DNA of 64,000 nt. It comes from Mesaphorura yosii (lineage: Eukaryota; Arthropoda; Collembola; Poduromorpha; Tullbergiidae). Shown here in pieces: positions 14,129 to 25,583 of the stretch. Every line of letters starts with the position of its first letter. Position 1 is the stretch's first letter. The stretch covers positions 62,001 to 126,000 of the forward strand of contig WIXG01000107.1 in assembly GCA_009869945.1 (NCBI GenBank), given 5' to 3'. Position numbers and translations under genes: made by a program. Below the pieces are notes generated by a model. The model did no database searches. It saw only the letters and a list, made by a program, of their open reading frames with translations, and had not been told where the DNA came from.

Positions 14129-14675
14129 ATGCCATATTTTCGCCTGGACACCAATCTCCCAAAGGACAAAATCCCATCCAACTTTGTCAAGGAACTGATT
14201 CCAGTCATTGCCACATCATTGGGGAAGCCCACAAGCGTAATTTACACACATATTAAATATTCAATTGCTAAGATTCCGCAGATGTGAAGAAAAAAATCCA
14301 ATGGAACGATCCGCTCGCTTTCTCACTTAATTTTTTTAAATTAAATTTTGATTTTTTACCTAATTGATTTTATCAGTTTACGGTAAATATTTCGAGATTC
14401 ATACATATTGATTCCTGATATCCTGCTTTGTCCAGGTCACATGTGTTCAAATAGTTCCTGATCAACTCATCCAATTCGGGGACGACGCTTCACCATGCGC
14501 AGAGGCAACACTGATGTCCATCGGGAAATTAAGCCGTGAAGAAAACGTGAGGCACACAAAGGCCATATTTGACAAGGTTACCAAAGACTTGGGAATTTCT
14601 CCTGCCAAATTTTGCGTCCGATTCATCGATGCGAAACCCGAACACATTGCTCATGATGGAAAAGTACACGAATAA
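14129..14675 (+). CDS. macrophage migration inhibitory factor-like tautomerase, copy 2 (diverged C-terminus)
   Basis: Exons 14129-14236 and 14436-14675 join in phase 0 to give 115 residues. The intron falls after residue 36, exactly as in copy 1, so the two genes are tandem duplicates. It starts Met-Pro (Pro-2 tautomerase base) and keeps IVPDQ, a SPC segment and SIGKL. The last 20 residues depart from the family: the conserved (V/G)xxNNTTF block of copy 1 is replaced by EHIAHDGKVHE. In known MIF structures the C-terminus helps hold the trimer, so quaternary structure or activity may differ. AATAAA lies at 14797-14802. Confidence 0.88.
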
Positions 14676-16291
14676 GAAGGACCAGGAGACCGAATCAAGC
14701 TATGCTACTAAGTACATCGAATATCATTCAGAATGTATACTCGAGTCAAACAACCAGGTTACATCATACTGACTTCCGCTGAAAAATTCGTTTAGAAATA
14801 AATACGTAGAAATGTTCACTTCCCGGTACGGGCTTGTCCTGATTTTAAGTGCATATCACTATTATTTAGACACGTCACCACTAATAATTTTCCAAGAATT
14901 GCTCGGATTCGAAGAAGGGTAAGCCCTGTGACCTGTGACCAATGCCCTGCAAGCTCTTCTCACTGACTCGCAACTTTTATAGCTTCCAGCAACGAATATT
15001 ATTTCAGGCCATGCATGTCATATTTTCTAGCGCTGACTCTGTTCATTATCTTTCGCTTCACACTTCATTCATTGACATGACTAAGAACGGAGTACTAGTC
15101 TACTGCTAAGATATGTTAACGAAGCAATTTATATCCAGAGGCCTCAAACTTCATTTGATTTATAGTTGGATTGAGGTACCGCTCAGTAACACGCAGTTTA
15201 ATTACGCTCGCCTCGTTCCATCCTGCCTTTTGCCTTAGTGTGTCTCAACTTTTATGGTGATTTCAGAACTCATAAAGATTATCTAACAAATGACTAGACT
15301 CTCCATGTAAAAGACCCACGATTAGTACGATACAGGTTTATTTTATGGGGTTTGCTGCACTCAATTTAATTTTGTGTATTTAGTGTCTAAATGGAAGGCT
15401 AGACACGATTGCCACTAGAATATGAATAACATGATCACAAGCGTTTGCTTTATCCACGTAATGATGCATAAATACGCTCTCTGCATTCAATCCACTCATT
15501 CCACAGTCAGTTTATTTATACAAAGGCCAAGTTGGCACTTAAAATGCACCAAAATGCTCTGCTAACTGCAATGCTGCGTTGGCAGGAGTATTACTCATAG
15601 GACATAGCCGTAATATTTAAAGTATATTTCATCTGACACGACGCCGCCTTAGATTTGATCATTTAACGAAGCTCAAGCCCAGCTCACAAACCGTTGGATA
15701 TCATTGCACGCTCTGATTGACATCAACAGTGGAGAGAGATACAGTTTGAGATCTCAAAGCTGTAGTAGGTGTTGAACCAGCAACCGTATCATTTGGGTTA
15801 TTTGCCTTTGCAATTTTATAGTATTTTAGTGCAAATATCTTTGCGCGCTTGTGTTTGTTGACGACGGGAAGGACGGAAGGGGTGTTTTCATTGGATTTAA
15901 ATTGGACTGTGGTAATTTCTCATTGAGGCAATTGACTTCTCTTTGAAAAATAACCTTCATGTATTTCGCGTCTCTTACTACCTGCAGGTAAACACAGTCT
16001 GGAAGCTTGATCGCTTGCAAGAAGTGAGACAGTTGTGATAAAAGGTCTTTCGGTGCTATTCGTTCTGTCAAGTGTTTTATGAGGGGGTTTTGAGAAATGA
16101 AGCAGTATTCCGAACATGTGCTTTTTATTTACGCGCTGTTTGACAAAACCTTGCCAAAAAGACGGTCCTCAAATCTTTGGGTCAGAATGCGTAAGTCCCT
16201 TGCAATACCTTGCATATCGGTTTCGACCCTTTCAGCCTGAAAGCGGAAAAAACGATTGGATGATGCTGTCTCTTATGCATGGTTTTATGAC
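14676..16291. other. spacer between MIF copy 2 and the next gene
   Basis: It begins with the MIF copy 2 3' UTR. No supported gene is visible in the rest. A donor-like GTAAGT at 16192 and an acceptor-like TTTCAG ending at 16235 suggest a spliced 5' UTR for the gene starting at 16292. Confidence 0.45.
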
Positions 16292-16904
16292 ATGCCAGAA
16301 AAGAGATTGAGAAAGATCTTGGGACGTAAATCTCCCGTCTCAAACGTGGATTCGGCCATCGCTCGTGCATCCAAGTTGAGCTTGACAATCAGCAAAAGCT
16401 TTAACATTTCTCAGGGACCACAACTCAGCGATGACAAGCACAATCAACTTAAGGAAATCATAACCTCGTTCTTGAACAGTACGTACGCGTACTCGATAAT
16501 ATAAACTTTTAGTTAGAGCTGTCTTTTAAAATACATTATTGTGAAAATTAGATGGACGCCGTATCTCCGAATGCACTTCAAGGCCAGCCAGGAGAAAGAA
16601 GGAACTGATCCGTGCTTTGCTTCGAAAAACAGTCGAAGAGTGGAATCGTTGCCTGTTGGAAATTAATGCCGCTTGGCTGAAAGGCTACGGACACATTTAT
16701 CACGACCGCGGAAAACCCAGCTTATTGGATAGAGCGAGCGCTACCTCCTTATTTAACGAGTTCATTGATTGCCACCTAATTTCTTGCAAAGAGATGCGTG
16801 AGTCAGCAAATGCGATTAAGTCAGTATTTAATGGAGACAGGTGGAATAGTGGAAGTGATAGAGGATCCAGAGCTTGCAGTTTTAAATTGTCGGAGGAGGC
16901 TTAA
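16292..16904 (+). CDS. small two-exon gene of unknown function, 179 residues
   Basis: Exon 1 (16292-16478) ends at a GTACGT donor and exon 2 (16552-16904) follows a TTAG acceptor; the phases match and yield 179 residues. The frame is closed upstream by TGA at 16238-16240, and the first ATG after it is at 16292. The protein is basic at the N-terminus (KRLRKILGRK), predicted largely helical, with no signal peptide or membrane segment. An RRKSxxP-like Ser/Arg patch followed by helices and a conserved-looking VEEWNRCL helix loosely recalls the Dsn1 kinetochore subunit, but this is too weak to name it. AATAAA is at 16997-17002. It converges on the hydrolase gene on the other strand. Confidence 0.55.
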
Positions 16905-17148
16905 TTGTATCGAAATCTGTCTCTTCTTTCCAGTCGCAACCCTCACAAATTAATATTTTATGTCATGTATTTTAATTAGAGTAGTTTTCGTTCCGTAATA
17001 AATTTTTTCATGTTTTACAATACGCCATGTATTTGATAAAATAGACTCTTTTATTGCAAAGCACCTATTTGATTCATCTTGAACACAAAACAAAATTTAA
17101 CTATTGCCGTTAAAAGGGTACAATCAATATGTTAGCAATTAGAAAATT

Positions 17149-18352
17149 CTACACTTCCAGAAATTCGTTAATGATTGGGGCTACGAGTTGCGGGTCATTC
17201 AAATGGAAGTGATGTGTACCAGGTATGCTATGGAATTCGACTAATGGAGCTGTTTTACTTATGTGGTCCACTGTCTGCATGAACTTTTCTCGTAGTTCAT
17301 AATCGTTTCCTGGCTCGCCTTTAATGACACAAACGGGGCATCTTATTGCTGCTCCAATATCCAAGGTTTGCGAATCGGAAAATTTGCCCAGAGCGGTAGG
17401 CACGGTCACACGTAAATCATGAGTGAATGAGTACCTTCCGTCTGGCAATCGAGCAGCTCCTCTTTTAAGCAATATTTTGCATCCTTCTAGGTTGATGCTT
17501 TTCCCACGGCCAAGATAAGTTTTCTCCAAAATCTCATCATATGTGTAAGATGGTGGCGGAAGACGTTTGTTCAGTTTTTTCTCGACGCTGAGCAATATAT
17601 CGGCGGCTTTTCGCATCAGAATGACCGGATCGCTGCCAGGAATTGGTCTCAGATTGTCGAGTGCAATGTATCTGTCCACGTATCTAAAGTGCAGGGCAAG
17701 AATTTAGAATCTTGGGTCTCAAAAAGTAGATCTGAGAAATGTGTGTGGATTTTGATTTCTGATCATTACTACTTACTCCGGAAACAACCCTGAGAAAGTG
17801 TAGCCGGCAATTGCGCCCATGGAGTGGCCAAGCAGTGTCATCTTTGCCCATCCGAATTGCTTAAGCGTTTTAATCATTCCATAATAACAATCTATTACAG
17901 AGTCGTAGTGAGTACTCGTTGTATGGGAGGAGTACCCATGACCGGGGTGATCCAGCGCCAAAACCTGCATCCCAGGCTTGATAATAAGAGGTATCAGGGG
18001 GTCGAAGGAGCCGCAATTATCTAGCCATCCGTGTAAACAAACGATTGGAGAATACTGCTTCGCGCAGCCTGATGCAGGTTCAGCCTGCCATAGTTTACCT
18101 AAATTCAAATACACAAAAGATTGAATAATTTTGAAAGCTACACAGTGAGTGGGGTAAGTTTACGGCACCTGCCAGATGTCCATCAAGTTTTGCAATTTGC
18201 ACCTCCTCCACTTTGTACTTGACTCCATCCTTCGATGTGGACGGATTTACTGAACTCGTAGAATTCTGACGACTGCTTGTGCCTGCACTGAATGTCTTTG
18301 AACACCGGTGAGCAATTTGGAAATTAGTGAGTATTCGATTTACTCGAATCAT
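17149..18352 (-). CDS. SERHL: serine hydrolase-like alpha/beta hydrolase (SERHL / kraken type)
   Basis: Three exons on the minus strand (18352-18169, 18098-17777, 17683-17149) join with matching phases to 346 residues. The first 50 residues are Arg/Ser-rich with few acids, like a mitochondrial targeting peptide. The fold's landmarks follow: the oxyanion-side HGW segment (CLHGWLDN), DHPGHGYS, the nucleophile elbow GHSMGA, and a late GTHHFHL segment supplying the catalytic His. Length and motif order match the SERHL/kraken family, predicted carboxylester hydrolases of unsettled substrate and peroxisomal or mitochondrial location. A minus-strand AATAAA (TTTATT on plus) is at 17050-17055. Introns are about 70-95 bp. 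Confidence 0.9.
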
Positions 18353-18795
18353 ATTCGAAATATTTGAGCACTAAAGTAGTAAAAGTCGTTAGTCTTGAGG
18401 AACCTTTTGCGAAGTTTAAAGTAAATAGCTTTAACTTTATCTGTGCACGTGCTATCTAATGTATGAGCAGTCGATTGGTGATGAAATTATAAAGTCTCAC
18501 ATGTTTCGCAGTTTTGAACGTCAACATAAAGCGACGGTTTGCCGGTTTCAAAGTCCAAAGTCACATTTCAACGTCAAAAGATCATCCATTCTCATTTTCG
18601 TATGACGGAGATGCGATCTCGTCTCACTCTTACTGGAGCTGGCTTCAATATCAATTGAACCAAATATATTATGATCGATTTTATCTAATGAATCCTACAT
18701 GCCTAAAGTCCGGTCAATTTGAGGAGAGAATCAATTCACAGAATTGGGACAGGAAACAGGATCATATATATTGTATGTCAAAAGTAAAGCAAACA
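18353..18795. other. spacer between the hydrolase start and the GH30 gene stop
   Basis: It contains the hydrolase promoter side and the GH30 3' UTR. A plus-strand frame of 114 codons (18514-18858) runs through it but resembles nothing and overlaps the GH30 coding end, so I do not call it. Confidence 0.45.
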
Positions 18796-21491
18796 TTAGA
18801 ACTGGCAAACCATGAACAGCATTCCAATAAAAATCAGAACACGCAGCGAGCCGTTTGATATTAATGAATTCAAACTTCCTGAAGTGGTAGTGGAAAGAGT
18901 TGTGGTAGGAGGTGTAGTCGAAGACGTCGGGCTGGTTGTTGTAGTTGGGGCAGTGGTCGTAATCGGCAAATCACCACTTTTATGGTGCAGCACCACGTCG
19001 TCAACGTAGGCAGTGGTCGAAGTGGCCACCGATCTAAAATATATGGCAACCTCAGAACCTTCGTACGCCCCAAATTTGAATCCGTACGGCTGATATCCAA
19101 TCCCATTGCGAATCGCCACCTCCTTCTGCTGAACTCCATCGACTCGAACACCCAAAACTGTCCCTTGGCCACTCGAGAAACACCAAGCCGTCAAATAGTA
19201 ATATCCTGTAACAGGCGCTGTAATATTTTGATACAACCCTACTGCAATATTCGATTTAGTCTCCACAAAGCCGCTAAAGTCTCCGTTCCAGGACAAGGAG
19301 CCACTAATGCCTCCCGTACTTCCTTCCATCGACCCGATGACCATCCACGGATTGTTGTCAGTCGCATTGTTCTCGAAGTCGCTGTTTAGAATGAGGTTTG
19401 TCTTTGGGCTGAGTGCAACACCTGCAAAAACGAACGTTGTAATCGATTTTGGAGGCGCCGTGTACTCGAATGCGGAAAATGCCATGTCAGGTGGTGGGAC
19501 ATCGGCATTTTGTTCAGTCGACGATGTTCGCGTAACCGATATTGTTGTCTCTTCTGTTATACTGAAGAGATTCAAATCCAGCATTGCAACAGGTGTATTG
19601 TCACCGTCGTTGACGAGAACAAAAACCTGTCAAACACGGAGGTGATAGATGTACAACAGTAATGACAAAACTTCTCATTTACCAATGTTTTAGTGGCATC
19701 ATCATACGCGGCAACTGCCTTATCGTTATTGATGTGGATGTTTGAAAATCCTGAATACAATAATGTCATTTAACGCAAGCAGTAACCATTGCCGGAAATA
19801 GTTTCAAAACGCTAGTTGCTTTGCATCTGTAATGTCTAGCTGTCTTACCTTTCTTGATGTACCGGCTGAACTGCATCATGGAATAGTAGCCATTATGGTA
19901 CTCAATGGTATCGAGCGTTGGATTAACGTATGGGACTCCGAGCAACCCCCACTCTCCAATGTCCTCCATAACTTGCCAGTAAACTAATGAAAAATTTGGC
20001 TTATTTCAACTCGGGCGCAACGAAAAGTGACAGAATTGAAGTTACCCCAAGCTGACGGAAGTAATTTTTTGAAATCTCTGACAATTCGATTGGCAATCTC
20101 CAAACCTTGACTCATGTCATCCAAATAGCTTCTTGCCCAGCCCCTTCGAACAGATGTAAAAGTACAGCAATAAAAGGGCAGAGACCGTACCGTGCTTCAT
20201 TCATGCTTGAAAATATGAGGAACTTACATTTCATCCATCCATAACCGATGTCCAGCGATTAAGGCTTCCTTCCTCAGCAAATCTCTCCGGTTACTGTTCT
20301 CATTTTGATCCCAGTAACCGTGTACATTCACCTTCTCGATTAAATTTGTAATGCCGGCGTCCTTGAAGTACTTCTGTGTCCCTGTCGCGGTATTGACTTG
20401 TGTCTCGTCAGCAGTTGTAATCTTAACATAGTCCATATTCCTACTTTGTAGACTTTCATGAACTCTCTTCACAATTTCGACCATCACATCGCGTCTCAGG
20501 TTACAGCCCTCTTGCGAGGTGAAATCCGGTCCAAGCCAACCACCTGGAATAAATACACCTTTGATAATCTGATGTTTGCACGGCGCATGCTCAGTGTGCT
20601 TCAAACCAATTCCTCCTAATCCAGACGGTTCATTGAAGGGAGCATACGTTTCAAATGTGATGTCCCACTCATCATGAAAATGACGAATCACTTCAGTTGC
20701 ATACTCCGCAAATTGAGTAGCATTGCTTGGGTCCAAATTGTTATGGACGAGACCTCCGAAGAAGTTTCCATTTGAACATTTGCTTTGCGTCATCCTGGGA
20801 AAAAAGAGCATGATGTAAAGTATGGAAAAGCGATAAGCAATTGCCAGCAAATTCTCACCAATCAGGTGGACTATTGGAAAAAGCTTCGAAAGTGTCGACG
20901 CCCAGCTCTTTGGACCGTTGCAGAATGCGCCGCTGAGTTTGATCTCGAGTCCCTTGTATTACACATTCATCATTTAAAAATTTGCTATTGTACAATTTGT
21001 GTTTGGATGGGCTTACGCACAATCGAATGACAGATCTGGGCCATCTTTGTACGATTCCGTCTTGGCTCCTGGTCTATACTCACCACAAGTTGTTTTTTCA
21101 GGAGTTGTGCCACCAATGACATACCGAACAATGTTAAGGTTGAGTCGATCAGGCTGAAAATGAGATTACATTCTAATGTGCCTGCGGCAGGTCGAGTTTC
21201 TTGTTGACCGTGCTTACAGAAAACAATTCCGACATGACCAAGTCCTGAACATCTTGAGGGTGACCACCAAGCCTGTCTGCCCACCAGGCCAAACTGGTTC
21301 CCCATCTAATTATTAGCCATGCGTTTAAGACCGGTACAGATTATATTGGGGGAGAACGTAGGAATTCCATACCCTTCGAAGTTTGGAACCAGCACCACTC
21401 CAGGATCAACGAAGGAGGTTTCCTGAGCAGATAATGGCCTGACACTGCAAACAAGGAACACCTGAACGAAACAAAACTTGATCAAACTCAT
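18796..21491 (-). CDS. GH30-type glycoside hydrolase with carbohydrate-binding-like domain and GPI-anchor-like tail
   Basis: Nine minus-strand exons join in phase: 21491-21373, 21305-21218, 21153-21021, 20952-20859, 20794-20228, 20143-20046, 19983-19849, 19750-19683 and 19626-18796, for 710 residues. An N-terminal hydrophobic segment ending in LSAQ is a signal peptide; I chose the ATG at 21491 over 21551 because it puts this peptide first. The catalytic domain carries FEGWGTSLAWWADRLGG, LNIVRYVIGG, the block TFEAFSNSPP, the acid/base motif APFNEPSG and the nucleophile motif LWMDEMGWA, all as in fungal and bacterial GH30 enzymes near endo-beta-1,6-galactanase. A beta-sandwich-like domain follows (LILNSDFE start, YVDDVVLH end), then a Thr/Ser/Pro linker and a C-terminal hydrophobic stretch ending MLFMVCQF, typical of a GPI signal. 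Likely secreted to the cell surface (gut?) to cut plant or fungal polysaccharide. The substrate is not certain. Confidence 0.88.
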
Positions 21492-23376
21492 GCTGGACAG
21501 CTTTGGAGGAAAAGTGAAACTATTCGGCGTGCTCTGTTCAACTGCGAACATTTTTCACGAGAACTGAACCTGAAATTGTCGCATTCATCAAGTATTGTTT
21601 CGAAATCCGGAGTTTATCTATTTGCAATCAAGTAGTTGTTCAGTTTGACGAATCAAGTATGCCAAAGTGTTTTTGCAAGTCCAAGTATACTGCCCGTATT
21701 CGCTCATATCCCAACCTTCATCCACCAACCAACCGCCCATTATGCTAATCTAGAAGCTGTCATTTCTCAGTTTCAGTGCACTTAATTGGTGCAACTGATT
21801 TTGACGGGGATGCCCTCTTAGTCCTCTTAATGAGGACATATTAATTACTGATTATTTATTGACTGCTGCATTCGATAAATTCGATTCAGGTGTTGTCGAC
21901 TTTATTATGGAGTGGCGTGCCCAATGGCAAAGATTTGCCATTGTATTGGTATATTTAGTGATATTTATCGATAGTCTTTTGTAGTCTTTGTGAGTGATGT
22001 GATCTTGGTATTATGTAATGAGAATTATCCAGAAAGTGTAATAAACTAGTCGCCAGATTTGCATTCCGTTGTAACATCCGGCCCAGTACAGTGAATAACG
22101 GAAGAATCTGCCACTTTCATTCTCACTCTTTCACCACTGGCAGTGTCAAATAACATAACACATTCACTCGGGTCCTCATGACTCATAGCTCAGAGTCAAA
22201 GAGTCCAACGTGTCCTTCGTCGTCAGCATTTATGTCATGGTAAGATGACAGAAGTGTCAATGACTGCATAGGTTTCGTAGTCAAAATTGCTTAGTTTGCT
22301 GATTTCTGTAAATCGTAAACCTAATTTCCGCAGATACGCGTTATGCGTGCGCTCATTGCCCTTTAGACTAACGCAAAGTAGGTACAACATAAACCCTAAA
22401 ACCAAGCCTTCAAGTTAAAGATGATGACCTCATACATCTCTTGCGTTTGCTGCATGTTGGTTGAGGCTTATGCATTTTTAATGAGTGAGCACATTAAAGA
22501 TGTACAACAAAGCCTTAATTAGCAACTTTCTATCCTGCAGTTAAAACAAACAGTTTTGTATGCTTTGACTAGAAGCTGCAAGAGTGTGATCTCACAGGCT
22601 CCACTCGGAGAGCCAAAGACTGACAGTTGTCTCTTCTTCGTGAACGTGACTGTGTGCATTCATTGAGTTTGGGTCCGCTCTGCTTCTGAGTTAAAAGTTG
22701 AGATCGATTTGCTATCAATCGACTTTAGCCTGAACCTGTTCCTGGAATACAACGCACAGGAAATAGATTTGGTATCACACAATTACTCTTTTTATTTCCA
22801 GAAACGGGTCCGATTACGTAGCGCAGATCACGAAAGCTCATTTCCCAACTCACCCCACGAGCAAAATCAACTCGGTCGCTGCTCTCATGACTCACGATAT
22901 TTTTAGCAATACAAGGTAGTGGCACTGGTATCACCGAATAACACTATGTGCAAGATAACCCGTAATCTCTAATAGCACTACTCTGAGATTTTGGTCCCGA
23001 AGAACACAAACCTGCTGTATTGGATTATTGATTGAGGACGAGGAAAATGTGAGACACAGCACGCATGGTGGACCGCACTCATTATGCAACATGACGAATA
23101 GTTATGCCGTGGACAAATATACTCACAACCTGGATTCGTTATCAGTGAAAACGAGGGAATACACTGAACAGGAAGGATTTTCACAGGATTAATGTGCGTT
23201 GAGTCGTGTGGTTGATCTGCTGATCCTGTTTATGTGAACTAAATGTGTTCCACTTTTGTTGTTGGGAAGTAACCACGAAAGGCGCACGGTGCTCCCAGCA
23301 ACAGCCTGCCCTCAAAATACTATCTGCACGCATCATTCCAGTTTCCTGTGTTCCAGAGTCCTGAAAGGAGGTGAAC
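21492..23376. other. divergent intergenic region between the GH30 gene and the transporter-like gene
   Basis: About 1.9 kb between two divergent starts. No supported gene was found. Promoters and 5' UTRs of both neighbours should be here. Confidence 0.5.
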
Positions 23377-25082
23377 ATGAGTTTCTCCGAAGTGGAGATG
23401 GGCCTTCCGCCCGTCAATGAAGTTACATCACCGACTCCATCTTCGCTTCAGCAGCAACAGCGACGACTGCTTCCAAGCTACGAAGATGTCGAAACTGACA
23501 CACCGCAGTCATCTTTAGAAAGAATCTCAAGTGTGCCACCTATTCCACCACACTCGGGTGGCTGGGACGACAATGAACCACACCCGAATGAGAACGACAG
23601 ACTCGATGTCTTCAGAGTTCCACCAACTGCTACCAAACCCAGCGGTAGGAGAGCAGCTCCGGCTTCGCCGTCGCGAGGGACATTTGCAGAACAAGAACGA
23701 GTCTACTCGCTTGAAGAAACAGACGACTCCGAGGAGCCAGCAGAAGACGACATTTCACGAGCCAGAAAATATGGCGGTTTTGTGTTGATTTTGCTTCCAG
23801 GAGTGTTTGGAGCCCTTGTGGTTCAGTTCATCAAGTACTTGCTGGATTTCCATCATGTCTACGTCCTTGCGCTGTGCGTGTTTCAAGGAATACTGTGGCT
23901 ATCAGTATTTTTCGTTGTTTACACAATTTACTGGATGAAACGAAATCCTTTGGCGAGTGTATCATGCAAAAACAAAGATGGCTGGAGAAATTGCATCGAA
24001 ATTATAGTGAGTGTTTTCTACTTTTTCCCTTTACAATGTAAATCACAAATTCTTAATCAACTTGTCGTTTAGGTCTTGAGTCTATTCGCCAGCTGCGCTC
24101 TCATTTTACAAATTGTGTCCCTCCTTCACATCGATATCACCATCTCATTGGCGATATCATTCAGCCCACTGGTATTCGTGGCGATGATCGAGCACATTTC
24201 TTTGCAAAAGAAGTTTCCGTTGGAATTGCTCGTGACTTCACTGATTGCCTACTTGGGACTTGTACTATTGAGCCTGAATGTGGTGACAACTTCTGATGGA
24301 GGGCTACAACGGAATTTGCTGGTGGGTTAAGTTAACACAAAATTAACTACTTTAGCAAAGTCAAATCTGATATTTCCAATATTCCATTATGAATGGGCAG
24401 GTAGGGATTGGCGCTGCAATCGGAAGCATGACACTCGCAATTCCAGCCAGCCTTCTTTTATCAAAGCTGAGACGCAAGCAAGTTGAAGACAGCGTGACAG
24501 CCGTCAATTTTGCATTTACTGGAACAGTGATAAGTCTACTTTTAATGGGAGCGTATTTATCATTTGGTGCAAGTTTCTCAGCATATCCAAAGCCATTTGA
24601 AGCACACCCAGGACTTATTGCTTCTCTCGTGGCATTCGTTCTCTGCGGAACACTTTTCCAAATATTGGACTCCATTTATCGTGGCACAAACCCAAGCACT
24701 CCGGCACCACGCATTATTCTGATGTTGTCGACCACGCGCATGGGAGTATTTGTCTTCTCGGGTGTCTGGGAAATTCTCAAGCGTGGCTTCTATCCGGGCT
24801 ATTACACATTCCCATCCGTGTTCAGGTAACCGAATATGGAAATCAACTTTCTCGTTCGCACACGTGGAACACGCAAATTGATCGTGATTGTTTTGTTGTT
24901 GCGTACGTAGTATTTTCGGAGTAATTCTACTGATGATTAGCTGTGGACTAACGGTGGGCTATCAATCTTGGTACAAGCAAGTTATCATTTCTCAACAACA
25001 AGAAAATAAGGACAAGCCGGTTGTAATTGGAGAGCCATTTTTTGCATTCTTCCCGTGGTTGTTTAGTAGATCTTTTATTTGA
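23377..25082 (+). CDS. 10-TM membrane protein, drug/metabolite-transporter-like
   Basis: Exons 23377-24006, 24073-24321, 24401-24825 and 24911-25082 join in phase to 491 residues. The first 130 residues are hydrophilic, rich in Ser, Pro, Glu and Asp, and presumably cytosolic. Ten hydrophobic segments follow, beginning with FVLILLPGVFGALVVQFI and ending with SIFGVILLMISCGLTVGY, the layout of DMT/EamA-type carriers. I see no signature that fixes the substrate. GTG at 23371 precedes the ATG at 23377, which I take as the start. The gene may also have a 5' UTR exon. It lies between the GH30 gene (divergent) and the chemoreceptor-like gene (same strand). Confidence 0.75.
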
Positions 25083-25583
25083 GTTGGGCACCAAGGGTAT
25101 GACGTGTGCAAATTTTATTACATAGCTTAACATGATACATGTACAAAGGCCAAAACGTTTCCTTGTTATCGAGCTTTTCACAGAAGTAAATACTTGACTG
25201 ATGTTGTCTGTATTTTATTTTCTATTTATATGAATTTATATTGACATATAATCGGCATTTAGCGGCATTTAAACTTTAGGCGATCACGTCTATCATCGAT
25301 GCCCAAAGTGTTAACAATGGGGACATTTTGAGACATACGTCACTTGATCACGTGTCCACGATCTCCGGTGAAGTCCGAAATAATGACAGGGTCAAGCGGA
25401 GTATTATGTCTTACTTATTTTGGCATGTCAGACGTTCAAAATTTGGAAATTCACCAGGAAATCCAGTTCGATTAAAATGTTTAGCCAGCGAAAGATCTTC
25501 AGAGTTAGTACCATTTTAGTTGCCTTCTTGACTCACAGTAAATTCTGGAAGTGGTTTAAAGTAAGAAAAAAGGAAAGTCTGAA
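25083..25583 (+). other. spacer between transporter-like and chemoreceptor-like genes
   Basis: About 500 bases of AT-rich sequence holding the 3' end of the upstream gene and the promoter of the next. No gene is seen. Confidence 0.45.

Noticed and set aside
18514-18858. 114-codon plus-strand frame
   Set aside because: It overlaps the GH30 coding end on the other strand and has atypical composition with no relatives recognised.
21069-21083. apparent GTGAGT..CCAG intron in the GH30 gene
   Set aside because: It would be only 15 nt long; the unspliced frame gives YRPGAK, which fits the family, so it is exon.
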